Below are positions 1-5,776 of a stretch of DNA of 5,776 nucleotides, in pieces. The first letter of the stretch is position 1, and each line of letters opens with the position of its first letter. Below the pieces are notes generated by a model. The model made no database searches and was not told where the DNA came from. It worked only from the letters and a program-made list of their open reading frames with translations. A program made the translations under genes and the position numbers. The DNA is taken from assembly GCA_958349075.1 (NCBI GenBank), contig CATWBR010000305.1, forward strand, positions 1 through 5,776, given 5' to 3'. The stretch is from an uncultured Clostridium sp. Lineage in GTDB: Bacteria; Bacillota; Clostridia; Lachnospirales; Lachnospiraceae.

Positions 1-17
1 AATATTCCCAATCCCTT

Positions 18-32
18 ATTTTTCTAATGATT
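18..32. promoter_or_regulatory. Weak candidate CodY box in the yifB leader
   Basis: The 15-mer ATTTTTCTAATGATT matches the CodY consensus AATTTTCWGAAAATT at 11 of 15 positions. The mismatches are at positions 2, 9, 11 and 12, including the usually conserved central G. It sits just upstream of the yifB Shine-Dalgarno, where a bound repressor could block transcription. codY itself lies at the end of this cluster, which makes local regulation plausible. The leader is AT-rich, so a match of this quality could easily arise by chance, and the upstream promoter lies outside the window. Confidence 0.2.
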
Positions 33-38
33 TCATTT

Positions 39-46
39 AAGGAGGT
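39..46 (+). promoter_or_regulatory. yifB ribosome binding site, fixes a GTG start
   Basis: AAGGAGGT is a perfect anti-16S match placed 6 nt before the GTG at 53. No in-frame ATG lies nearby with comparable support, and the protein read from this GTG begins with the residues expected of the family, so the GTG start is well supported. Confidence 0.9.
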
Positions 47-52
47 CTTTTC

Positions 53-1594
53 GTGTTCAGTAAAATTAACAGTCTGGGTATTCACGGTGTGGAGGGGTTC
101 CCCGTCACGGTGGAGGCTGATGTCAGCGACGGCCTTCCAGGATTTATTATGGTCGGTTATCTCTCGGAGGCGGTCAGGGAGGCGCAGGACCGGGTGAGGA
201 TGGCGCTTAAAAATTCCGGTTTTTATCTGCCGCCCAAAAAGGTGATGGTCAATCTGTCGCCTGGTGATATCAGGAAGGAGGGAACCGCCTATGATTTGGC
301 GATTGCGGCTGCGGTGCTCTGCAGCCTCGGTGAAGTGCCGCCGGAAGGGCTTGAGCAGGCGGCTTTTATCGGTGAGCTGGGGCTTGACGGCTGTATCAAA
401 CCGGTGAGAGGCGTCCTCTCCCGTGTGTTTGCCGCCTCCAAACTGGGTATTCACCGTTTTTTTGTCCCGGAAGAGAATGTACCGGAGGGGACGGCCGTGA
501 AGAATATGGAGATTGTGGGTGTGGGAAACTTAAGACAGCTTGCCGGAATCCTGAACGGTACGGCTCCGTCCTGCGGCCGCTTTTTCGACGAATCCCTGTT
601 TCGGGAGGAAAACAGCATATCGTATCCGGTGGATTACGGGGAGCTGACCGGCCTTACCACGGTCAGGCGGGCGTGCCAGGCCGCAGCCGCAGGCAGGCAT
701 AATATCCTGCTGATCGGGCCTGCCGGTACGGGAAAGACGATGGCGGCACGGAGGCTTCCTACCATCATGCCTCCCATTACAATGGAAGAAAGTATAGAAG
801 TTTCCAAAATATACAGTATCTGCGGAATGTTAAAGAAGGAGCAGCCTCTCATACGGACAAGGCCTTTTAGAAGTCCCCACCACAGCATCACGGCCCAGGC
901 GCTGGCCGGAGGCGGGAGGAATCCAAGGCCGGGGGAGGTTTCCCTGGCCACCCATGGAATCCTGTTTCTCGATGAACTGCCTGAATTTACGTCCGCCCTG
1001 CTGGATTTGCTCCGCCAGCCGATGGAAGAACGGAAAATCACCGTATCGAGAATGAGCGGTTCGGTAGAGTTTCCGGCGGATACAATGATAGCTGCGGCGA
1101 TGAATCCATGCAAATGCGGATTCTACCCTGATGTTGGCCGCTGCACCTGTACGGAGCCGCAGATAAGGCGTTACCTGAGCCGGATATCGGGACCGTTCCT
1201 GGATCGGATTGACATCGGCGTGGAAGTGCCGAGACAGCCCCAGGAATTTCCCGGTTCCGGGAAGAAGGGAGAGAGTTCTGCCGTTATGAGGGAACGGGTC
1301 ATGACGGCCAGAATGATACAGGAGGAACGGTTTAAGGGAGAGAGCTGCCGTTTCAACAGTCAGATGGAAAGGCGGCAGACCGAACGGTACTGCAGTCTTA
1401 AGAAAGCGGATGAGCGTTTCCTGGGAGAGATCTACAGGGCATACGGCCTGAGCGCGAGGGCTTATGAAAAAATACTTAAGACGGCCAGAACACTGGCGGA
1501 TTTGGATGGAAAGAAACAGATTGCCAGGGAGCATCTCAGTGAGGCGGTGTCCTTCAGAAGTTTTGAGAAAAAGTACTGGGGATTTAAATTTTAG
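53..1594 (+). CDS. comM: ComM/YifB family AAA+ ATPase (Mg-chelatase-like), putative branch-migration helicase
   Basis: A complete 513-residue protein, close to the roughly 506 residues of E. coli ComM (YifB). Domains in order: an N-terminal Lon/S5-like ChlI domain (about 20-140, including GLPGF and VNLSPGDIRKEG), an AAA+ Mg-chelatase ATPase core (about 190-395) and a C-terminal helical Mg_chelatase_C domain (about 405-505). Walker A is GPAGTGKT at 222-229 (K228, T229), Walker B is ILFLDE at 303-308 (D307, E308), and an SGPFLDRID segment at 379-387 carries the likely arginine finger. A CxC...CxC cluster (C353, C355, C364, C366) follows MNP, as is typical of the family. Known role in Vibrio: a hexameric cytosolic helicase that extends integration of transforming ssDNA by branch migration. 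The gene is also common in species never shown to be competent. It starts with GTG behind a perfect Shine-Dalgarno and lies 39 nt upstream of dprA. The family call is firm; a transformation role here is inferred. Confidence 0.93.
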   Translation: MFSKINSLGIHGVEGFPVTVEADVSDGLPGFIMVGYLSEAVREAQDRVRMALKNSGFYLPPKKVMVNLSPGDIRKEGTAYDLAIAAAVLCSLGEVPPEGLEQAAFIGELGLDGCIKPVRGVLSRVFAASKLGIHRFFVPEENVPEGTAVKNMEIVGVGNLRQLAGILNGTAPSCGRFFDESLFREENSISYPVDYGELTGLTTVRRACQAAAAGRHNILLIGPAGTGKTMAARRLPTIMPPITMEESIEVSKIYSICGMLKKEQPLIRTRPFRSPHHSITAQALAGGGRNPRPGEVSLATHGILFLDELPEFTSALLDLLRQPMEERKITVSRMSGSVEFPADTMIAAAMNPCKCGFYPDVGRCTCTEPQIRRYLSRISGPFLDRIDIGVEVPRQPQEFPGSGKKGESSAVMRERVMTARMIQEERFKGESCRFNSQMERRQTERYCSLKKADERFLGEIYRAYGLSARAYEKILKTARTLADLDGKKQIAREHLSEAVSFRSFEKKYWGFKF

Positions 1595-1596
1595 GC

Positions 1597-1612
1597 CGGC
1601 TTTTTAAAGCCG
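1597..1612. repeat. Short inverted repeat between yifB and dprA
   Basis: CGGCTTT (1597-1603) and AAAGCCG (1606-1612) are perfect 7-bp complements separated by TT. The 2-nt loop means the inner A-T pairs must open, leaving about 5-6 stable pairs. No T-run follows, so this is not a convincing intrinsic terminator. It may be a minor RNA hairpin just before the dprA Shine-Dalgarno, or simply chance. Confidence 0.35.
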
Positions 1613-1620
1613 ACGGTTTC

Positions 1621-1627
1621 AGGGAGG
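1621..1627 (+). promoter_or_regulatory. dprA ribosome binding site
   Basis: AGGGAGG lies 6 nt before the ATG at 1634. The next in-frame ATG (1676) has only a weak purine stretch in front of it, so the longer start is preferred, although the first 15 or so residues it adds are polar and not conserved in the family. Confidence 0.8.
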
Positions 1628-1633
1628 CAGGAT

Positions 1634-2782
1634 ATGGACGACAGGCAGTCGAATGAAAAAAGAAATACGGAAAATATGGGCGGCAAAGAGAGGGAAAAGG
1701 TCTATCTTTACTGGCTCAGCCGGATAGACGGCATCGGGGCGGTCAAGGTAAAAAAACTTTTGGAATATACCGGGAGTTTTGAAGCAATATATAATATGAA
1801 GAAACAGGATCTGGAACGGCTTTTGTTTCTTAAGGGAGACGATGCCGAACGTATAGAAAAGGGAAAGGCGCTTCTGGAACAGCGCTGCATCGAGTACGGA
1901 GCGCTTGCCGGGGAAGGGATCCGTTTTATCATGGCCGGGGAAGCGGAGTACCCACGGCGCCTTGAGAATATCTATGCCATGCCGATGTGGCTCTTTGTAA
2001 AAGGCAGGCTTCCGGACGACCATCGGCCTACAGTGGCTGTCGTAGGAGCCAGAAGCTGTACCTCTTACGGACGGCAGGTGGCCGAATATTTGTGCAGGGT
2101 GCTGGCTGAGAACGGAATACAGACCGTCAGCGGCCTGGCGAGGGGCATTGACGGGGCCGCTCACAGAGGCACTGTAAATGCACAGGGGGCTTCGTATGCT
2201 GTTCTGGGCAGTGGAGTAGACTATTGTTACCCCAGAGAGAACTTGAGTCTTTATCATGCCATTTTGGAAATGGGAGGGGTGATTTCCGAATACGGTCCGG
2301 GGGAGAAACCGGCATCCGGGCATTTCCCTGCGCGAAACAGGATCATAAGCGGCCTGGTTGATGCCGTGATTGTTGTGGAGGCCAGAAAAAAGAGCGGTTC
2401 CCTGATTACGGCGGACCAGGCTCTGGAGCAGGGAAAGGAAGTCTTTGCCGTTCCCGGGCGGGTCAATGACCTTCTGAGCGAGGGCTGCAACAGCCTTATA
2501 AAACAGGGAGCGGCGCTCTTACAATCTCCGGAAGATATCCTTGATTTTTTCAGAATAGAATGTAAAAATTACCTAAAACTCGAGAAAAGATTAATAAAGA
2601 CGCTTGCCAAGACGGAAAAAATGGTGTATAGTTGCTTAGATTCACAACCAAAACATGTAGAAGAACTGATTAGAATGAGTAAACTGCCGACAGGGGAATG
2701 CATGGCAGCGCTCTTAAAACTAGAACTGGACGGATTTATTTTGCAGCCTGTCAATCAATACTATGTAAGAAAATTGGAGTAG
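1634..2782 (+). CDS. dprA: DNA processing protein DprA (Smf), RecA loader on ssDNA
   Basis: A complete 382-residue protein of normal family length. An N-terminal helix-hairpin-helix/SAM-like region (about 22-90, with IDGIGAVKVKKLLEY at 31-45) precedes the Rossmann-like DNA_processg_A core (about 105-310). Core signatures are VAVVGAR (134-140), SGLARGIDGAAHRG (166-179), LGSGVDYCYPREN (191-203), FPARNRIISGL (231-241), VVEARKKSGSLITA (247-260) and VFAVPG (270-275). The C-terminal part (about 322-382) fits the DML1-like winged helix found in many DprA proteins. Known role: a cytosolic protein that binds incoming ssDNA in natural transformation, protects it, and loads RecA in place of SSB. The gene lies between yifB and topA and ends 10 nt before topA. 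The 3' end from about 2545 is clearly more AT-rich than the rest and contains a candidate topA promoter. Identity is firm; whether the host is transformable cannot be seen here. Confidence 0.96.
   Translation: MDDRQSNEKRNTENMGGKEREKVYLYWLSRIDGIGAVKVKKLLEYTGSFEAIYNMKKQDLERLLFLKGDDAERIEKGKALLEQRCIEYGALAGEGIRFIMAGEAEYPRRLENIYAMPMWLFVKGRLPDDHRPTVAVVGARSCTSYGRQVAEYLCRVLAENGIQTVSGLARGIDGAAHRGTVNAQGASYAVLGSGVDYCYPRENLSLYHAILEMGGVISEYGPGEKPASGHFPARNRIISGLVDAVIVVEARKKSGSLITADQALEQGKEVFAVPGRVNDLLSEGCNSLIKQGAALLQSPEDILDFFRIECKNYLKLEKRLIKTLAKTEKMVYSCLDSQPKHVEELIRMSKLPTGECMAALLKLELDGFILQPVNQYYVRKLE
2604..2632 (+). promoter_or_regulatory. Candidate sigma-A promoter for topA inside the 3' end of dprA
   Basis: The -35 is TTGCCA (2604-2609, 5 of 6 consensus) and the -10 is TATAGT (2627-2632, 5 of 6), with an exact 17-nt spacer. 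The predicted start near 2639 would leave a leader of about 155 nt before the topA ATG. The elements overlap DprA codons 324-333, at the edge of the winged-helix domain, in a locally AT-rich stretch. Sequence match only; coding constraint means it could be coincidental. Confidence 0.5.
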
Positions 2783-2785
2783 GAG
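2781..2785 (+). promoter_or_regulatory. topA ribosome binding site overlapping the dprA stop
   Basis: AGGAG begins inside the dprA TAG stop (2780-2782) and lies 7 nt before the topA ATG at 2793. A ribosome terminating on dprA covers this site, so the two genes may be translationally coupled. Confidence 0.75.
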
Positions 2786-2792
2786 TTTTGTT

Positions 2793-4874
2793 ATGTCAAA
2801 AAGTCTTGTAATTGTGGAGTCACCGGCAAAGGTGAAGACAATTAAGAAGTTCCTGGGAACAAATTATGAAGTGGACGCATCGGGAGGACATGTAAGAGAT
2901 CTTCCAAAGAGCACACTGGGAATAGATGTGGAGAATGATTATGAACCGAAGTATATCACCATCAGAGGTAAGGGAGATATACTGGCAAAGCTCCGCAAAG
3001 AGGTGAAAAAAGCCGATAAGATTTATCTGGCGACTGACCCTGACCGTGAGGGGGAAGCGATTTCCTGGCACCTGGTTAAGGCGCTGAAATTAGATGAGCT
3101 GAAGGACAAGAAAGTGTACCGTATCAGCTTCAATGAGATTACAAAGAACGCGGTAAAGGCATCCCTCAAGGAACCGCGTGAGATAGACATGAACCTGGTG
3201 GATGCACAGCAGACCAGACGTGTTCTGGACCGTATGGTGGGCTATATGATAAGCCCAATCCTCTGGGCGAAAGTCAAGAGGGGACTGAGCGCCGGACGTG
3301 TCCAGTCCGTGGCACTCAGGATGATATGTGACAGGGAGGATGAGATTAACTCATTCATTCCCGAGGAATATTGGAACCTGGAAGCCGAGTTAAAGGTTCC
3401 CGGCTCCAAGAAGAAACTGACGGCCAAATATTACGGCAGCGGCAGCGGAAAGAAGACGATCGGCAACAAGGAGGAACTTGATCAGATTCTGGCCGGACTG
3501 GAAGGCAAGCCATATGAAGTCAGTGAAGTGAAACTGGGAGAGCGGGTGAAGAAAGCACCTATCCCGTTTACCACCAGTACCCTGCAGCAGGAGGCGTCGA
3601 AAGCGCTCAACTTTTCCACACAGAAGACCATGCGTCTGGCACAGCAGCTCTATGAGGGTGTTGATGTCAAGGGCCATGGCACCGTAGGTCTTATCACTTA
3701 CCTGCGTACCGATTCCACGCGTATCGCGGCGGAGGCGGATACGGCCGCAAGGGAGTATATCAAAGCCCAGTACGGCGGCCAGTATGTAGCCGAGGAGACG
3801 ACGGCGAAGAAGACGGACGTCAAGATTCAGGATGCGCATGAGGCAATCAGGCCGACCGACATTGCGATGACGCCTGTTCTTGTCAAGGAATCCCTTTCCA
3901 GAGACTTATTCCGCCTGTACCAGCTTATCTGGAAACGGTTTACGGCGAGCCGCATGAAACCGGCCGTATACGAGACCACATCGGTCAGGGTCGCGGCGGG
4001 AGAGCATATCTTCACGCTGGCCGCATCTAAAGTGAAATTTGACGGTTTTATGTCCGTTTATATGCAGGAAGAAGATAAAGAGGAAAGCAACACCCTGACG
4101 GAGAAGCTTGAGAAGGGGATGAACCTGGAACTGGAGGAGCTTGACAGCAGCCAGCATTTCACACAGCCGCCGGCGCACTATACGGAGGCATCCCTCGTCA
4201 AAGCGCTGGAAGAGCAGGGAATTGGGCGTCCCAGTACTTATGCTCCTACGATTACGACAATTATTGCAAGACGCTATGTGGCAAAGGAGAATAAAAACCT
4301 GTATGTCACGGAGCTTGGCGAGGTGGTAAACGGAATGATGAAGAAGGCGTTCCCAACCATCGTGGATACCGCCTTTACGGCGAATATGGAATATCTGCTC
4401 GACAGCATCGGAGATGGAAATATGCCGTGGAAGACGGTTGTAGAGAATTTTTATCCGGATCTTGCCGAAGCTGTGAAAGAAGCGGACGTAAAACTCGATA
4501 CTGTCAAAATTGCCGACGAAGTAACGGAAGAAATCTGTGAACTCTGTGGCAGGAACCTTGTTATCAAATATGGCCCCCACGGCAAATTCCTGGCCTGCCC
4601 GGGATTCCCGGACTGCAAGAACACGAAACCGTACCTTGAAAAGATCGGTGTGAAGTGTCCGAAATGCGGCAAGGAAGTTGTGATCCGAAAGACCAAAAAA
4701 GGCCGTAAATACTACGGATGTGAGGATAATCCGGACTGTGATTTCATGTCCTGGCAGAAGCCTTCGATGGAAAAATGTCCGGAGTGCGGCGGCATGATGG
4801 TGGAGAAAGGAAGCAAGCTTCTCTGCACAAATGAGGCCTGCGGATTTGTCAAAACGCTTAATGAGCGTCCCTAA
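2793..4874 (+). CDS. topA: DNA topoisomerase I (type IA), omega protein
   Basis: A complete 693-residue type IA topoisomerase, about the length of B. subtilis TopA (roughly 690). It relaxes negative supercoils by single-strand passage through a 5'-phosphotyrosine intermediate. The Toprim domain (about 3-115) has VIVESPAKVKTIKKFLG (7-22, acidic E9) and the metal-binding TDPDREGE (81-88; D82, D84, E86). The catalytic tyrosine is Y303 in GLITYLRTDSTR (299-310), and a second strand-gate signature includes EEQGIGRPSTYAPT (473-486). The C-terminus has three complete four-cysteine zinc ribbons: C582/C585/C602/C608, C622/C625/C643/C649 and C662/C665/C678/C683. All expected catalytic and zinc residues are present, so the enzyme should be active. 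It follows dprA by 10 nt and precedes codY by 122 nt with no clear terminator. It is probably transcribed both from the upstream operon and from the promoter inside dprA. Confidence 0.98.
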   Translation: MSKSLVIVESPAKVKTIKKFLGTNYEVDASGGHVRDLPKSTLGIDVENDYEPKYITIRGKGDILAKLRKEVKKADKIYLATDPDREGEAISWHLVKALKLDELKDKKVYRISFNEITKNAVKASLKEPREIDMNLVDAQQTRRVLDRMVGYMISPILWAKVKRGLSAGRVQSVALRMICDREDEINSFIPEEYWNLEAELKVPGSKKKLTAKYYGSGSGKKTIGNKEELDQILAGLEGKPYEVSEVKLGERVKKAPIPFTTSTLQQEASKALNFSTQKTMRLAQQLYEGVDVKGHGTVGLITYLRTDSTRIAAEADTAAREYIKAQYGGQYVAEETTAKKTDVKIQDAHEAIRPTDIAMTPVLVKESLSRDLFRLYQLIWKRFTASRMKPAVYETTSVRVAAGEHIFTLAASKVKFDGFMSVYMQEEDKEESNTLTEKLEKGMNLELEELDSSQHFTQPPAHYTEASLVKALEEQGIGRPSTYAPTITTIIARRYVAKENKNLYVTELGEVVNGMMKKAFPTIVDTAFTANMEYLLDSIGDGNMPWKTVVENFYPDLAEAVKEADVKLDTVKIADEVTEEICELCGRNLVIKYGPHGKFLACPGFPDCKNTKPYLEKIGVKCPKCGKEVVIRKTKKGRKYYGCEDNPDCDFMSWQKPSMEKCPECGGMMVEKGSKLLCTNEACGFVKTLNERP

Positions 4875-4879
4875 TTATT

Positions 4880-4903
4880 AAAAAAATTTAAAAAACCAGA
4901 AAA
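4880..4903. promoter_or_regulatory. Phased A-tracts upstream of codY (UP-element-like)
   Basis: Runs of 7, 6 and 4 A residues (4880-4886, 4890-4895, 4900-4903) have centres about 9-10 bp apart, close to one helical turn. They end 4 nt before the putative codY -35. Relative to a predicted start near 4943 they span about -63 to -40, which is where UP elements contact the RNA polymerase alpha subunits. Such phasing also predicts intrinsic DNA bending. The same AT-rich stretch is the region just after the topA stop. Confidence 0.5.
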
Positions 4904-4907
4904 CCTC

Positions 4908-4936
4908 TTGTTATTAATCTGAAATCGTGTTAAAAT
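4908..4936 (+). promoter_or_regulatory. Predicted codY promoter with extended -10
   Basis: The -35 is TTGTTA (4908-4913, 4 of 6) and the -10 is TAAAAT (4931-4936, 5 of 6), with a 17-nt spacer. A TG at 4928-4929 forms the extended -10 pattern TGnTAAAAT. The predicted start is near 4943, giving a leader of about 54 nt. With the upstream A-tracts, this looks like a strong vegetative promoter that lets codY be expressed independently of topA. Confidence 0.7.
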
Positions 4937-4980
4937 TTGTACATGATAGCAATAATTTCTAACGATACAAAGATTAAGCA

Positions 4981-4988
4981 AAGGAGGT
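4981..4988 (+). promoter_or_regulatory. codY ribosome binding site
   Basis: AAGGAGGT is a perfect anti-16S match, 8 nt before the ATG at 4997. An in-frame TAA at 4988-4990 overlaps its end, so the codY reading frame cannot extend upstream and the ATG start is essentially fixed. Confidence 0.92.
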
Positions 4989-4996
4989 AACTGGTA

Positions 4997-5776
4997 ATGA
5001 GTGTTCAGTTGTTGGACAAAACAAGAAAAATCAACAAATTATTGCATAACAATCATTCTCACAAAGTTGTCTTTAATGACATCTGTGAAGTGCTCGGCGA
5101 AATTCTGCAGTCAAACATTCTTGTAATAAGCAAGAAGGGAAAAGTGCTGGGGGTTGCGATTTGTCCCGGAATTGATGAGATAGAGGAACTGATTGAAGAC
5201 CAGGTAGGCGGTTACATCGACCGCATGCTGAATGAACGTCTTCTGAGTGTTTTATCTACCAAAGAAAATGTCAATCTTGCGACACTGGGCTTTGCAGAGG
5301 AAAATGTCAAAAAGTATCAGGCTATCATAACACCAATCGACATTTCCGGCGAGCGTCTGGGGACGCTGTTTATCTACAAAGCAGATGCAAACTATGATAT
5401 TGACGACATTATTCTGAGCGAATACGGCACCGCGGTAGTGGGACTTGAGATGATGCGCTCCGTGAATGAGGAGAATGCAGAAGAGACCAGAAAGATTCAG
5501 ATTGTAAAGTCTGCTATCAGCACATTATCTTTTTCAGAACTGGAAGCAATCACACACATTTTCGACGAACTGGAAGGCAATGAGGGTATCCTGGTTGCCA
5601 GCAAGATTGCAGACAGAGTTGGTATCACCCGTTCTGTCATTGTCAATGCACTGCGCAAATTTGAGAGCGCCGGTGTCATTGAATCACGTTCTTCCGGTAT
5701 GAAAGGCACTTACATCAAAGTATTGAATGATGTCGTATTTGATGAACTTAAGACTTTGAGGACTGAGACAAAATAA
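4997..5776 (+). CDS. codY: GTP/branched-chain amino acid-responsive transcriptional regulator CodY
   Basis: A complete 259-residue protein, the same length as B. subtilis CodY, ending exactly at the window edge. CodY is a cytosolic dimer that binds DNA when GTP and branched-chain amino acids are plentiful and represses nutrient-scavenging, amino acid synthesis and, in some species, competence genes. The start MSVQLLDKTRKIN and an N-terminal GAF sensor domain (about 1-155, with VISKKGKVLG at 43-52 and ERLGTLFIYK at 119-128) lead through a linker helix (about 155-172) to a winged helix-turn-helix (about 172-245). The recognition region ASKIADRVGITRSVIVNALR (201-220) and GMKGTYIKVLN (234-244) are near-identical to the Bacillus protein as I recall it. 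The GAF ligand-pocket region (about 53-110) is much more diverged. The gene is more AT-rich than yifB and dprA, with its own promoter and a perfect Shine-Dalgarno, consistent with strong expression. Identity is firm; effector specificity is uncertain. Confidence 0.97.
   Translation: MSVQLLDKTRKINKLLHNNHSHKVVFNDICEVLGEILQSNILVISKKGKVLGVAICPGIDEIEELIEDQVGGYIDRMLNERLLSVLSTKENVNLATLGFAEENVKKYQAIITPIDISGERLGTLFIYKADANYDIDDIILSEYGTAVVGLEMMRSVNEENAEETRKIQIVKSAISTLSFSELEAITHIFDELEGNEGILVASKIADRVGITRSVIVNALRKFESAGVIESRSSGMKGTYIKVLNDVVFDELKTLRTETK

Noticed and set aside
830..1534. 234-residue open frame on the minus strand within yifB, with others at 634-1113 and 1171-1356
   Set aside because: These lie wholly antisense to a well-supported gene. 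They have no recognisable domains and no good ribosome binding site, and are explained by the GC-rich codon pattern of the sense gene.
1563..1590. Possible promoter TTGAGA-16-TAAATT at the end of yifB, for dprA
   Set aside because: The -35 is good, but the -10 matches only 4 of 6 and overlaps yifB codons. It is too weak to annotate, though a weak internal promoter is possible.
1619..2323. 234-residue minus-strand open frame over dprA, and smaller ones at 1708-1932, 2127-2315, 2254-2490 and 2569-2754
   Set aside because: Shadows of dprA. Their low-complexity, Ser/Pro/Arg-rich translations resemble no known family.
3906..4580. 224-residue minus-strand open frame within topA, other antisense frames in topA, and a 62-residue plus-strand frame at 4141-4329
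   Set aside because: All overlap the intact topA frame, whose motifs are continuous through these positions. No independent coding evidence.
4854..4868. Inverted repeat ACGCT-TAATG-AGCGT at the end of topA as a terminator
   Set aside because: Only a 5-bp stem inside the coding sequence, with no downstream T-run; the sequence that follows is A-rich.
4913..4927. TCTGAAA core between the codY -35 and -10 as an autoregulatory CodY box
   Set aside because: Only 9 of 15 positions match the consensus. Other offsets in this AT-rich gap score the same, so the match is not above background.
4943..4990. 15-codon open frame in the codY leader (ATG at 4943, TAA overlapping the Shine-Dalgarno), in frame with codY
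   Set aside because: It has no ribosome binding site and its ATG coincides with the predicted transcription start, so it would have to be a leaderless peptide. No run of regulatory codons such as Ile/Leu/Val is striking enough to call a leader peptide.
1..5776. CRISPR array, tRNA or rRNA genes, insertion sequences, phage or defence genes
   Set aside because: I saw no regularly spaced repeats, structural RNA signatures, transposase motifs or flanking direct repeats. The window is almost fully occupied by four conserved genes.

Overview
The window holds four complete, co-oriented protein genes on the + strand and almost nothing else: a ComM/YifB-type AAA+ ATPase (53-1594), DprA (1634-2782), DNA topoisomerase I (2793-4874) and the global regulator CodY (4997-5776, whose stop codon is the last base of the window). 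The order yifB-dprA-topA-codY, strong AAGGAGG-type ribosome binding sites, and the CodY family itself (restricted to low-GC Gram-positives) point to a Firmicute. The compact arrangement, without the trmFO-xerC/codV-hslV-hslU genes that separate topA and codY in Bacillus, together with a fairly high GC content in yifB and dprA, suggests a Clostridia member, most likely Lachnospiraceae. The family-level placement is inference.

Layout: 1-52 is a short leader carrying a perfect Shine-Dalgarno and a weak CodY-box-like sequence. yifB and dprA are 39 nt apart, with a small GC-containing inverted repeat between them. dprA and topA are 10 nt apart and the topA Shine-Dalgarno overlaps the dprA stop codon, so these two look co-transcribed. 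The 3' end of dprA becomes AT-rich and contains a near-consensus sigma-A promoter (TTGCCA-17-TATAGT) that could give topA its own transcript. The 122-nt topA-codY gap has no convincing intrinsic terminator. It carries three helically phased A-tracts, a -35/extended -10 promoter with a 17-nt spacer, and a perfect Shine-Dalgarno, so codY probably has its own strong promoter with possible read-through from topA.

Functionally, ComM and DprA both handle incoming single-stranded DNA during natural transformation: DprA loads RecA, and ComM drives branch migration. TopA relaxes negative supercoils, and CodY is the nutrient-responsive repressor that in several Firmicutes also controls competence. Base composition drops from yifB to codY (for example about 68% G+C in bases 301-360 versus about 38% in 5041-5100).

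I found no previously undescribed system. The window is a conserved housekeeping neighbourhood. The points most worth a second look are the diverged effector-sensing domain of CodY beside an almost unchanged DNA-binding domain, the topA promoter buried in dprA, and the A-tract/extended -10 architecture of the codY promoter.
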